Shown piece by piece: positions 7,823 through 16,083 of a stretch of DNA of 64,000 bases. This DNA comes from Pedobacter sp. SYSU D00535. Lineage in GTDB: Bacteria > Bacteroidota > Bacteroidia > Sphingobacteriales > Sphingobacteriaceae. Below the pieces are notes generated by a model. The model did no database searches. It was not told where the DNA came from and worked only from the letters and a program-made list of their open reading frames with translations. The position numbers were made by a program, and so were the translations under genes. Location: assembly GCF_017355855.1 (NCBI RefSeq), contig NZ_JAFEWD010000003.1, positions 1 to 64,000 on the forward strand. Direction: 5' to 3'. The number at the start of each line of letters is the position of its first letter. Position 1 is the stretch's first letter.

Positions 7823-10288
7823 TTATGCTTTTTCCTCTTCTTCTTTTCTCCTTCTGAAGGAGCTGAAGCCAGCAAATCCTAAACCTCCAACGAGCAATAT
7901 GGAAGATATCAGAGAGACTGTTTCTCCGCTATAATAGGAGGCAGGCTCAAACTTGAATTCCACTTTGTGATTCCCGCCTGGTAGCTGAGCTGCTCTTAGC
8001 AGGTAGTTCGCCCTGAAGTAAGGGATCTTGTTGCCATCCACATAGGCATTCCAGCCCTTATCATACCAAATTTCCGAGAATACGGCAATGAGGTCGTTAG
8101 GCGCAGTATATTCGTAAACCAAGTGGTCGGGTTTATAGCTGACAAGCTCAATAGAGGAATTCGTAATAGTACCCAGCTTTTTCTCGTCAATTAGCGACTT
8201 GAAGCTCTCGTGCACAATCGCTTCCTTCTTAGGATCGAAGCTGCTGATTGCCTCCATCTCCTGCTCATTACTTTTTACGTAGAGAACGTCCGTTACAAAC
8301 CAGGCATTACCCGCAGCCGTCTCGCGGTTCTGGATACGTTGCGACTGCCCGTCCTGCGACATGGTAATAGCATATTTGGTGTTCAGCATATCCAGCACAT
8401 CTTCGTTGATGGAGTTGTTGAACTGCTTGTCGATTACTTCCTGGAAGCGCTTTAGTTTAGCGGCATGGTATCCTCCTATAGATTTATGGAAGTAGGAAGC
8501 TCTGGCGCTTTGGAAGGTGCTTTCTGTTAAATCGATTACCCGGTAGTGTCCCTGATCTCTTAAAATAAGCTCGTCTACCTGCCTTGGTTCAAAAACCATG
8601 TTAGTAGGTTCAACAAAGTTTTCATTGTTGAGGTAGCGCTTGTCTACCGACCACATGTCTACCAATATCGCCACAGTTAGTATGATGAAGGCCACTTGTG
8701 GCTGTAGCTTCTTTTGAATAAGGGCCCAGGTTAGCGCCGCTCCAATCAGCACAAAAATAAGCGAGCGTAAGGCGTCCATTCTTGCCAGGCTTTCCCGGTC
8801 CTCGATCAGGGCATTAGCAATTGAAGTAGCGAAGCTGGCATCTCCACCTGTAATTTGGGTTAACTGCTGAATCAGATCCTCGTGCCCCGAGTTTCTGAAA
8901 GCAAGCAACAAGGAAGGGAAAATGATCAGAATAAGTAGTAGTCCGCCGACAATGTAAATGGAATACTGAAGTTTTTTAATCAGGTCCTTTTTGTCCAAGC
9001 CTTCTGTTGTAATCTCTTTTACTGCTAGAATGGCCAGGATCGGGAATAAAAATCCGGTAACCGCCAGAATAGATTCTACCGCTCTGAACTTATTGTAAAG
9101 CGGGAAGTAGTTAAAGAACAAGTCAGAAACAAGCGGGAAATGTTTACCGAATGAGAGCAGGATCGTCAGTATCGTGGCTCCGACAATCCACCATTTTAAT
9201 GGCCCCCTGACAATAAACAATCCTAAGACAAATAAAAGGCAGACGATAGCTCCGAAATAGTAAGGCCCCGCTGTGAATTGTTTCTCGCCCCAATAGGTGG
9301 GAAGTTGTTTCGCAAAGCCAGTGGCTTGCTCGGCAGGTACTCCACGTTCAATGAGTGTCTTAGCAACTTTTGAATCCTCGTCTAGTCCGCCCGCTGAAGC
9401 ACCACCGTAAGCATTGGGAACGAGGAAAGTAACGATTTCTCCTACTCCCTGACTCCATCCGTAAGCATATTCTCTGTCAAGGCCGTTGGAAGGCGCATTC
9501 CCTTCTGTTTTTAAATTTGATTTACCGCGAGTACTCTCCTGGCCGTACTCATACGTTGTCCAAAGCATGCTTGCATTCACCCCGACAGAGATCATAGCTG
9601 CTACAGCCAAATAAGCTATTGATTTGAAGAATGCTTTCGTTTCTTTCTTTTTGATGGCATTATACAGTTCCACACCAACTAGAATCAAAATGGCCAGGAA
9701 AAGATAATAGGTCATCTGGATGTGGTTCGCTCGGATTTCAATCGCCAGAAACAAGGCGGTAAGAGATGCCCCCAGTAGATATTTTCCTCTTAATGTAAGG
9801 ATAATGCCTGCAAGAATAGGAGCGAAAAAAGCAATCGCAAAGGCTTTGTTACTGTGTCCCGCCTCGATGATCTGAAAGTTGTAGGAGGTAAAGGCGAAAG
9901 CAATTGCCCCGGCGGCCGCAAGCCATGGACGCACTTTCAAGACGCAGAATAACAAGTAGGCCCCTAAAAGATATAAAAGAACAGTATCGATCGGGTTTGG
10001 AAATACAATTTTGAAGAAGGAAACGATATGGGTCGCGATGTTATTAGGGTATTGAGCCCAGATCTGGAAGGCTGGCATCCCACCAAACATGGAGTTAGTC
10101 CATAGCGGTGCTTTCCCCTCACTCGCTTTATAGTCCATGATTTCTTTCTGCATGCCTTTTGCCTGCAACACATCGTGCTGGCTTAAGGCTTTTCCTTGCA
10201 GGGCTGGACTGAAATAAATGAAACACAAAACGATAAAAAGGCCAATAATGGCCAAATGGGTTCCATTTCGTTTAAACCAATTAGTCAT
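7823..10288 (-). CDS. YfhO-like polytopic membrane protein
   Basis: An 821-residue integral membrane protein with about a dozen helices in the first 550 residues, a soluble region near residues 570-770, and a last helix just before a charged C-terminus (SSFRRRKEEEEKA). The early stretch WTNSMFGGMPAFQI and the late GWNAYVDGNKIPYFRANYLLRA are signatures of the YfhO family. Members in Gram-positive bacteria are linked to glycosylation of lipoteichoic acid, so a GT-C-type lipid-sugar role is plausible here, but the substrate is unknown. It has its own promoter (10310-10338) and terminator (7771-7800), so it is probably monocistronic. Confidence 0.8.
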   Translation of the reverse strand: MTNWFKRNGTHLAIIGLFIVLCFIYFSPALQGKALSQHDVLQAKGMQKEIMDYKASEGKAPLWTNSMFGGMPAFQIWAQYPNNIATHIVSFFKIVFPNPIDTVLLYLLGAYLLFCVLKVRPWLAAAGAIAFAFTSYNFQIIEAGHSNKAFAIAFFAPILAGIILTLRGKYLLGASLTALFLAIEIRANHIQMTYYLFLAILILVGVELYNAIKKKETKAFFKSIAYLAVAAMISVGVNASMLWTTYEYGQESTRGKSNLKTEGNAPSNGLDREYAYGWSQGVGEIVTFLVPNAYGGASAGGLDEDSKVAKTLIERGVPAEQATGFAKQLPTYWGEKQFTAGPYYFGAIVCLLFVLGLFIVRGPLKWWIVGATILTILLSFGKHFPLVSDLFFNYFPLYNKFRAVESILAVTGFLFPILAILAVKEITTEGLDKKDLIKKLQYSIYIVGGLLLILIIFPSLLLAFRNSGHEDLIQQLTQITGGDASFATSIANALIEDRESLARMDALRSLIFVLIGAALTWALIQKKLQPQVAFIILTVAILVDMWSVDKRYLNNENFVEPTNMVFEPRQVDELILRDQGHYRVIDLTESTFQSARASYFHKSIGGYHAAKLKRFQEVIDKQFNNSINEDVLDMLNTKYAITMSQDGQSQRIQNRETAAGNAWFVTDVLYVKSNEQEMEAISSFDPKKEAIVHESFKSLIDEKKLGTITNSSIELVSYKPDHLVYEYTAPNDLIAVFSEIWYDKGWNAYVDGNKIPYFRANYLLRAAQLPGGNHKVEFKFEPASYYSGETVSLISSILLVGGLGFAGFSSFRRRKEEEEKA

Positions 10289-10309
10289 TTCTTAATTATT
10301 TGTGGAAAT

Positions 10310-10338
10310 CAAAAATAGAAAAAAGGATAGATGTGCAA
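10310..10338 (-). promoter_or_regulatory. Bacteroidota-type promoter for the YfhO-like gene
   Basis: Read on the minus strand, a TTG (10338-10336) is followed after 18 bases by TATTTTTG (10317-10310), which fits the TAnnTTTG -7 consensus with normal spacing. The ATG at 10288 follows 21 bases after the box, leaving a short leader. This is a sequence match only. Confidence 0.55.
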
Positions 10339-10365
10339 TGGGAAATGTTGAGATGGGAGCACGAG

Positions 10366-10406
10366 CTACTGGTAGTCCCCGAAAAAATACCCGGAACTAC
10401 CAGTAG
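10366..10406. repeat. Perfect 11-bp inverted repeat between two minus-strand genes
   Basis: CTACTGGTAGT at 10366-10376 is perfectly complementary to ACTACCAGTAG at 10396-10406, with a 19-base loop holding a six-A run. There is no T-run after the stem on either strand, so it is not a standard intrinsic terminator. It lies between the stop of the DUF4834 gene (10426) and the promoter of the YfhO-like gene. It could be a 3'-end stabilising hairpin or a protein-binding site. Confidence 0.6.
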
Positions 10407-10425
10407 AATATCAAGTAGCAGGACG

Positions 10426-10704
10426 CTATTTAATTTCTTCAAAGTCGATAAAGTCGCCGGCTTTGTCAGCGGCACGTGCTTCTTTATCTTTTGGCGGAAC
10501 GTAGTCTACATGCAACTGGCCCGTCGGCTTTTGCTGTCTGTACTGTTGTTGATTATATGGCGCTCCCTGTTGGCGGAATTGCTGATTTACCTGTTGTTGC
10601 GCCTTGTTCACCATCTTTTGGAATAGCATGGGGAGTACAATGCGAGCAATGAGTTTCAACAGATACAGAACAAGGATAGTTATAAAAAGAATTTTAAGTA
10701 TCAT
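10426..10704 (-). CDS. DUF4834 family small membrane protein
   Basis: A 92-residue protein with one N-terminal membrane helix (about residues 3-27), a glutamine-rich middle (about residues 36-60) and a charged end with the conserved tail AGDFIDFEEIK. This layout and tail are what I recall for the DUF4834 family of Bacteroidota, whose function is unknown. It would sit in the inner membrane with a cytoplasmic tail. An 81-base gap separates it from the YwbE-like gene upstream, and an inverted repeat lies just past its stop. Confidence 0.7.
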   Translation of the reverse strand: MILKILFITILVLYLLKLIARIVLPMLFQKMVNKAQQQVNQQFRQQGAPYNQQQYRQQKPTGQLHVDYVPPKDKEARAADKAGDFIDFEEIK

Positions 10705-10785
10705 AATTATTAGAATGCAAATATGACTACAATAACGTTGAAAAGTTTCAAAACTAATTTGAAGCTTACAAATGTATGATGATTT

Positions 10786-10983
10786 TTACTCTTCAACTAT
10801 TTCAATAACCCTACCAATTTGTCCGTCTTCCAGTCTTACTTTAATTCCTCGTGAGTGAAAACTCGAGCTCGTTAACAAGTCTTTTACTATTCCCCTGGTG
10901 CGTTTTCCGCTGCGCTGGTCTTTTTTAAGGATAATCTCTACCTCTAATCCGGGATATATGTCTTTTCTATTTTGTCCGTTCAT
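10786..10983 (-). CDS. YwbE family protein (DUF2196)
   Basis: A complete 65-residue protein. It matches the small YwbE/DUF2196 family in length and in its features: RKDIYPGLEVEIILKKDQ, then SGKRTRGIVKDLLT, then HSRGIKVRLEDGQIGRV. Members are predicted all-beta cytoplasmic proteins of unknown role. The start ATG is followed by a short polar lead. Neighbours on the same strand are a toxin-antitoxin pair upstream and DUF4834 downstream, which give no clue to function. Confidence 0.75.
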   Translation of the reverse strand: MNGQNRKDIYPGLEVEIILKKDQRSGKRTRGIVKDLLTSSSFHSRGIKVRLEDGQIGRVIEIVEE

Positions 10984-11052
10984 GTTTATTAATAACTCTT
11001 GATGGGAATTGAATTGTATTTATTGAAGGAGTACAACGGAAGCCACTTGCGT

Positions 11053-11448
11053 TCAGCTAACTATTTTTCTCGGGTTGACATAATTGAGAGCTTCGACTCT
11101 CTTGAAATCATTGTCGTTGTCAGCGATTAAAGTAAGGTCATTGACGAGAGCAGTAGCAGCAATAATTGCGTCGGGTAGTTTTAAACGAAAATCTTTCCGT
11201 ACGCGAATCGTTTCGCTGGTTACCGTTGCGGACATCCCAATAATATTGGATGCTGAAACAAATGATGAATAGATAACTAAGTCGGCGTCACTGGGAGGAC
11301 TCCAGGCTAATAACTTTATCTCTGATATGAATGAGATATTACACTCTTCATCAATAATTGCATCAATAAAGCGAAGCCCCGCAAAGGGTAGAGTATTATT
11401 GATATACTTGATAACCGCGCTCGTGTCTATTAAATATCTCGTTGCCAT
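11053..11448 (-). CDS. PIN-domain ribonuclease toxin (VapC type)
   Basis: A 131-residue PIN-domain protein. The acidic metal-binding residues expected of VapC nucleases are present: D8 in YLIDTSAVI, E43 in ISEIKLLAW, D93 in LKLPDAIIAATA, and the acidic cluster IADNDND near 108-114. Active toxins of this family cleave RNA, often initiator tRNA or rRNA. Its start overlaps the end of the small gene at 11430-11630 by 19 bases, the usual antitoxin-toxin coupling. All catalytic positions are intact, so the toxin is probably functional. The target RNA is unknown. Confidence 0.8.
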   Translation of the reverse strand: MATRYLIDTSAVIKYINNTLPFAGLRFIDAIIDEECNISFISEIKLLAWSPPSDADLVIYSSFVSASNIIGMSATVTSETIRVRKDFRLKLPDAIIAATALVNDLTLIADNDNDFKRVEALNYVNPRKIVS

Positions 11449-11630
11449 TCATTCCTCAATGAAGTGAGCTGTCGATTTATATCCTCCTCACTCATTGGGC
11501 TCTGTACCTGTTTTCTCAGGCCGGACAGCGAAACTTTTTTCTTTATCACTTTAATCAGGTTTAACTCCTCCATATCCAACAGGAGTTTCATTGCTTTTGG
11601 GTTGTTGATTTCTATTTCTATTGTATCCAT
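11430..11630 (-). CDS. Antitoxin partner of the PIN-domain toxin (VapB-like)
   Basis: A 66-residue protein starting MDTIEIEINNPKAM, with a short beta-strand, a helix LLLDMEELNLIKVI and a charged C-terminal tail that could wrap the toxin. I chose the ATG at 11630 rather than the frame's first start at 11672. An AGGAGGG ribosome-binding sequence lies four bases before it on the minus strand, which is rare in this window, and the extra N-terminal residues look non-coding. It overlaps the toxin by 19 bases. No DNA-binding fold can be assigned with certainty; the role is inferred from position and size. Confidence 0.7.
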   Translation of the reverse strand: MDTIEIEINNPKAMKLLLDMEELNLIKVIKKKVSLSGLRKQVQSPMSEEDINRQLTSLRNEWQRDI

Positions 11631-11676
11631 TAACCCTCCTTGATTTTCTACAAAATACAAAAATAAAGCCATTCCA

Positions 11677-13722
11677 CTAGCCTTTCATCTTTACGCCAAA
11701 TCGTTCCTCCATCATTTTTTCCAGAGCAAACATCTCGTCCCTTAACTTGGCCGCTAAAAGGAAGTCCATGTCTTTGGCTGCAGCCAGCATTTCCTTTTTA
11801 GTTTTGTCGATAGACTTTTGAAGCTCCGGCTTACTCATGTACTGCACAATTGGGTCTGCAGCGATACTGTTTGCTGTTTCGGCCTCTATGTAAGCTTTTT
11901 GGACGCCACCCTTGAAATCGACAACCGAAGTCTGTTCGATAATGGCCTCTTTAGATTTTCCAACGGTTCTAGGGGTAATTCCGTGTTCCTCGTTGTATCG
12001 TATCTGTTTCTCCCGGCGCCGGGTCGTTTCTTCGATCGTCACCCGCATACTTTCGGTGATATTATCCGCATACATAATCACGCGGCCACGATCATTACGG
12101 GCTGCTCTGCCTATCGTCTGGATCAAAGACCTTTCTGAACGCAAGAAGCCTTCCTTGTCGGCGTCGAGGATGGCAACCAGCGAAACTTCCGGTAAATCCA
12201 ATCCCTCGCGCAATAAGTTGATCCCCACTAAAACATCAAACTCTCCAAGTCGTAACCCACGCAAAATCTCTACCCGTTCCAGTGTTTTAATTTCCGAGTG
12301 AATGTATCTTACCTTAATCCCCAGGCGGTCCATGTATTTGGTCAGCTCTTCCGCCATGCGCTTGGTCAAGGTGGTTACCAGTACGCGGTCTCCCTGTTTT
12401 ACGGTCTTGTCCACCTCGTCCAGCAAGTCGTCGACCTGATTAATGGCGGGGCGGATATCGATAGGCGGATCCAAAAGTCCCGTCGGCCGGATTACCTGTT
12501 CCACTACCACACCGCCAGTTTTCTCCAGCTCATAATCGCCCGGAGTAGCACTTACGTAAATGGTCTGCGGAGCGAGTCGCTCAAATTCCTCGAAGTTGAG
12601 CGGACGGTTGTCCAGAGCTGCGGGTAGGCGGAACCCATAGTCTACCAGCGACATCTTTCTTGACCGGTCACCTCCATACATCGCCCTGATCTGGGGCACT
12701 GTTACGTGACTTTCGTCGATCACCATTAGGTAATCATCCGGGAAGTAATCCAGCAAGCAGAAGGGACGCATTCCAGGCGTTCTGCCATCGAAAAACCTTG
12801 AATAGTTCTCGATACCACTGCAATAGCCTAACTCCCTGATCATCTCCAGATCATAGTTAACCCTTTCTTCCAGCCTTTTAGCCTCCAAAAATCGCTGTTC
12901 GGTAACAAATTGCTGCTTTCTTACCTCAAGCTCTTCCTGAATAGCCCAAACCGACTGGTTGAAGCGATCCTTTGGTGTAATAAAAAGGTTGGCGGGGTAA
13001 ACCACCATATGGGTCATCTTTTCAATTGTTTTTCCCGTTGCCGGATCTATAGCGCTGAGCTCTTCGATATCATCCCCAAAGAAACAAACACGATAGGCAT
13101 AGTCCATATAGGCCGGGTAGATGTCCACAGTATCTCCCTTTACCCGAAAAGTACCCCGTCGAAAATCAGCCGTGGTTCTGGAATATAAGATCTCTACCAG
13201 GCGGTGAAGAAAAGCATTCCGGCTGATCCTGGTTCCCACGGCAAACTTGAACACGGAGTTGTAGAAGTCTTCGGGGTTACCCATACCGTAGATACAGGAG
13301 ATAGAAGAAACCACAATCACATCACGGCGTCCCGACATCAGTGCAGATGTTGTACGCAGTCTTAACTTTTCAATTTCATCATTGATCTGAAGATCCTTCT
13401 CAATGTATGTATTCGTTGTCGGCAGGTAAGCCTCCGGCTGATAGTAATCGTAGTAGGAAACAAAGTAGTTGACTGAGTTTTCAGGAAAGAACTGTTTGAA
13501 CTCTCCATAGAGCTGAGCCGCCAGGGTTTTATTATGACTTAAGATCAACGTCGGCTTCTGCGTCTGCTGAATAACGTTCGCTACCGTGAAGGTTTTCCCC
13601 GAGCCCGTCACCCCTAAAAGGGTTTGGTAATGCTCCTGAGCCTGAACTCCTTCTACTAGCTGACGTATCGCCTCCGGTTGGTCACCTGTGGGTTGATAGT
13701 CAGATGTTAATTTAAACTCCAT
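11677..13722 (-). CDS. uvrB: Excinuclease ABC subunit B
   Basis: A full-length 681-residue UvrB, the damage-verifying helicase-like subunit of nucleotide excision repair that is loaded by UvrA and recruits UvrC. Walker A (GVTGSGKT) is at residues 37-44. The DNA-binding beta-hairpin region (SYYDYYQPEAYLPTTNTYIE) follows near 90-110, then the DEXX motif in MVIDESHVTVPQI, helicase motif VI in QTIGRAARN, and a C-terminal UVR domain (KEMLAAAKDMDFLLAAKLRDE) that binds UvrC. Its stop is 46 bases before the antitoxin start, and it is divergent from upp across a 201-base gap. No inactivating change was seen. Confidence 0.97.
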   Translation of the reverse strand: MEFKLTSDYQPTGDQPEAIRQLVEGVQAQEHYQTLLGVTGSGKTFTVANVIQQTQKPTLILSHNKTLAAQLYGEFKQFFPENSVNYFVSYYDYYQPEAYLPTTNTYIEKDLQINDEIEKLRLRTTSALMSGRRDVIVVSSISCIYGMGNPEDFYNSVFKFAVGTRISRNAFLHRLVEILYSRTTADFRRGTFRVKGDTVDIYPAYMDYAYRVCFFGDDIEELSAIDPATGKTIEKMTHMVVYPANLFITPKDRFNQSVWAIQEELEVRKQQFVTEQRFLEAKRLEERVNYDLEMIRELGYCSGIENYSRFFDGRTPGMRPFCLLDYFPDDYLMVIDESHVTVPQIRAMYGGDRSRKMSLVDYGFRLPAALDNRPLNFEEFERLAPQTIYVSATPGDYELEKTGGVVVEQVIRPTGLLDPPIDIRPAINQVDDLLDEVDKTVKQGDRVLVTTLTKRMAEELTKYMDRLGIKVRYIHSEIKTLERVEILRGLRLGEFDVLVGINLLREGLDLPEVSLVAILDADKEGFLRSERSLIQTIGRAARNDRGRVIMYADNITESMRVTIEETTRRREKQIRYNEEHGITPRTVGKSKEAIIEQTSVVDFKGGVQKAYIEAETANSIAADPIVQYMSKPELQKSIDKTKKEMLAAAKDMDFLLAAKLRDEMFALEKMMEERFGVKMKG

Positions 13723-13923
13723 TATTTCAAAGATAGTGATAACAAAAATTATCGCAGGTTATTAACGAACATAGTGCGTTTAAGTGTGTCATAAGGTTTT
13801 AAAATTCGACCCGAAATTTTTACAATACGGGAAACTAAAGGGTGCAGCAATAGTTATTAATAGGTGGATGAGCAAAAAGCATAGGCAGCAGTTTTTCTTT
13901 TGAAAATAATTTAACTTTAGCTT

Positions 13924-14568
13924 GTGATATTTCTATTAAGCGATACCCCTTCTGTCGGTAATAATTTTATCGCCGAACTACGTGATGCGCAGATTCAACT
14001 GGACAGCATGCGTTTCCGAAAAAACCTGGAAAGATTAGGAGAGCTATTCGCCTATGAGATAAGTAAAAAGCTTAGCTACGTTGAAACTGAGTTCGAGACG
14101 CCGCTGGGAACGGCTCTTGTGCCGATCATCCAGGAACATCCGGTTTTAGCTACGATACTCAGGGCTGGCTTGCCACTCCATCAGGGTTTGCTTAACTTTT
14201 TCGATAAAGCAGATTCTGCTTTCATTGCGGCGTATCGTCAAACAACCAAGGGAGGCGGTTTTGTAGTTCAGAAAGAATATGTAACCACCCCAGACCTCAA
14301 CGGGAAAATTGTCGTCGTGTCTGATCCTATGCTGGCAACGGGGCAGAGTATGGTGCTAAGTTGCAAGGAGCTGCTGGATCAATACCAAATCAAACAACTG
14401 CACATAGTCTCTGTGATTGCAAGTTCTGAAGGTGTGGCTCATGTAAGAGCGAATCTTCCCAAAGCACATTTGTGGCTGGGAGCTATTGATGAAGAAATGA
14501 CCACTAAAGCTTACATCGTTCCTGGTTTGGGAGATGCAGGCGACCTGGCTTTCGGGGAGCGGGACTAA
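13924..14568 (+). CDS. upp: Uracil phosphoribosyltransferase
   Basis: A 214-residue enzyme of pyrimidine salvage that converts uracil and PRPP to UMP. The PRPP-binding motif VVVSDPMLATGQSM is near residues 136-149, the catalytic-loop segment ILRAGLPLHQG near 79-89, and the uracil-binding C-terminal segment YIVPGLGDAGDLAFG closes the protein. The start is a GTG at 13924. A near-consensus -7 box (TAACTTTA, 13912-13919) lies only four bases before it, suggesting a very short leader. It is divergently placed from uvrB. Confidence 0.95.
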   Translation: MIFLLSDTPSVGNNFIAELRDAQIQLDSMRFRKNLERLGELFAYEISKKLSYVETEFETPLGTALVPIIQEHPVLATILRAGLPLHQGLLNFFDKADSAFIAAYRQTTKGGGFVVQKEYVTTPDLNGKIVVVSDPMLATGQSMVLSCKELLDQYQIKQLHIVSVIASSEGVAHVRANLPKAHLWLGAIDEEMTTKAYIVPGLGDAGDLAFGERD

Positions 14569-14649
14569 TTCAGTACAGCGAATTAGCAGAGAGCAATCTC
14601 TTTGACCTCAATTATTTGCATATTTGTATGTCTATCAAATAGCATAATA

Positions 14650-15342
14650 ATGACTTACCGCCATATATTCTTCGATCTTGATCATACCATTTGGGACTTT
14701 GATAAGAATGCCGAAGAGACCCTCCGGGAACTTTACCTGACCCATAGTTTGGAAGAGCTCGGACTGACTTGCCCGACTACTTTTATTGAAACATATACCC
14801 GAAATAATCACGAACTCTGGGCCTCCTACCACCTGGGGAAAATTACCAAAGACCATCTTCGGGAAACCAGGTTCAGGAAAACGTTTATCGACCTCGGTCT
14901 TACTCCTGAGCTGATTCCACTGGCTTTTGAGGAAGACTACGTTCGTATCTGTCCAACAAAAACAAATCTTTTCCCAAAAGCTCACGAGGTGCTGTCTTAC
15001 CTTCAAAATAAATATTCCCTGCATCTGATTTCGAACGGCTTCAAAGAATCCACGGAGCTAAAAATTGAAGTAACCGGACTTGGAAAGTATTTCGACAACA
15101 TCGTGATATCAGAAGTTATCGGGGTTAATAAGCCAAACCCTGCTATTTTCGAGTTTGCGCTTGATGCAGCAGGGGCTAGAAAGGAAGAAAGCATCATGAT
15201 CGGGGATAGTATTGAAGCGGACATTCGTGGCGCCATGGCTTTCGGAATGGATGCCATTTTTTTTAATCCTTTCGGGAAAGAGAAGCCGGATGATATCAAA
15301 CATCAGATAGTTTGCCTTGAGGATCTAATGAAATTTCTATGA
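14650..15342 (+). CDS. HAD-superfamily phosphatase (YjjG-like nucleotidase)
   Basis: A 230-residue haloacid dehalogenase-type hydrolase. Motif I FFDLDHTIWDFDKN holds the nucleophile and acid aspartates; motif II is LISNGF near residue 118, and the motif IV region is MIGDSIEADIRGA near residues 180-192. The long alpha-helical cap and the WDFDKN sequence match YjjG, which dephosphorylates non-canonical pyrimidine nucleotides. The neighbouring upp supports a pyrimidine role. I chose the ATG at 14650, because the frame's first start at 14602 adds an unrelated hydrophobic lead. It overlaps the next gene by four bases (ATGA). Confidence 0.85.
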   Translation: MTYRHIFFDLDHTIWDFDKNAEETLRELYLTHSLEELGLTCPTTFIETYTRNNHELWASYHLGKITKDHLRETRFRKTFIDLGLTPELIPLAFEEDYVRICPTKTNLFPKAHEVLSYLQNKYSLHLISNGFKESTELKIEVTGLGKYFDNIVISEVIGVNKPNPAIFEFALDAAGARKEESIMIGDSIEADIRGAMAFGMDAIFFNPFGKEKPDDIKHQIVCLEDLMKFL

Positions 15343-15869
15343 GTGTAAATGATACGGCCAAAGCCATTTTGAAAGCATTGCAGGAATACCACGAGCTTTT
15401 GAATTCGATTTCTGACGAGGAATTTCTGCAGCAACCTGCAAGGGGCGGCTGGTCCTGTTCTGAGGTGTTCTGCCATATCGCCCAGGCTAATCTTGGCTCC
15501 ATTTTGGCTATTGAGAAATGTATTCATGGGAGGGCGAGCGCCGGCAAATATTCTGTGCCGTTTATTACCCGGATAATACTTTTTCTTGGACGACTTCCCG
15601 GAGGAAAATACAAAGCACCCGATACTATAGCATCCATGGTGAAAAAGATAAGCAGGGAAGAGGCAAGGAATCAGCTGATCAAATTCACCGGGCGCTTGAA
15701 GGATGTAACACCCAAGATAGCTAAAGCGTCTCCTTACTGCCGCGTAAAACATCCCCGGCTGGGAATGTTGAACTCTGAAGAGTGGCTTCGGTTTATTGAG
15801 ATCCATACTAAACACCACCTGAAACAAGTCTATCGTGTTCGAAAGAGCCTTGCATTCGCTGTAGCTTAA
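15339..15869 (+). CDS. DinB-like (YfiT/DUF664) four-helix protein
   Basis: A 176-residue mostly helical protein of the DinB/YfiT superfamily. Conserved features are GGWSCSEVFCHIAQAN, with a metal-ligand histidine near residue 47, and the C-terminal EWLRFIEIHTKHHLKQV with the other two histidines. Members are metal-dependent enzymes, often thiol (bacillithiol-type) transferases, but many are uncharacterised. The ATG overlaps the stop of the HAD phosphatase (ATGA), so the two genes are translationally coupled. The exact substrate cannot be deduced. Confidence 0.8.
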   Translation: MSVNDTAKAILKALQEYHELLNSISDEEFLQQPARGGWSCSEVFCHIAQANLGSILAIEKCIHGRASAGKYSVPFITRIILFLGRLPGGKYKAPDTIASMVKKISREEARNQLIKFTGRLKDVTPKIAKASPYCRVKHPRLGMLNSEEWLRFIEIHTKHHLKQVYRVRKSLAFAVA

Positions 15870-15946
15870 ACGAGTACTAACCAATTACTTAATCACTTCT
15901 TAATACTCTCCTAATTTCTGATTTGCATTTTCGTTAAAAAAATGGA

Positions 15947-16054
15947 ATGGAATCGGAAGTAGTTGTCGCACTTATGTTGGTCTGCCTGCTGGTGCTGGGC
16001 CTGGTGTTCCTCTTCGGCCCGTATGAGTTCTATTTTGAGGAGGAAGATGACTAG
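15947..16054 (+). CDS. Small single-pass membrane protein, 35 residues
   Basis: An open frame of 35 codons: a short acidic N-terminus (MESE), one strongly hydrophobic helix (about residues 5-24), then GPYEFYF and an acidic tail EEEDD. The composition is that of a real small membrane protein rather than chance. It lies on the coding strand, 29 bases before the LpxH-like gene, in a gap that otherwise has no gene. Another ATG at 15942 is out of frame and closes after five codons. I know no family for it; expression is untested. Confidence 0.5.
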   Translation: MESEVVVALMLVCLLVLGLVFLFGPYEFYFEEEDD

Positions 16055-16083
16055 AGCAAAAGCTATCCTTTCAAATAAACCGA

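Noticed and set aside
10300-10626. A 108-codon plus-strand frame with a hydrophobic, leucine-rich end.
   Set aside because: The leucines arise from antisense reading of the DUF4834 gene's glutamine-rich part; no independent support.
15303-15884. A 193-codon minus-strand frame opposite the DinB-like gene.
   Set aside because: The plus-strand frame has family motifs and is coupled to its neighbour; the antisense frame has neither.
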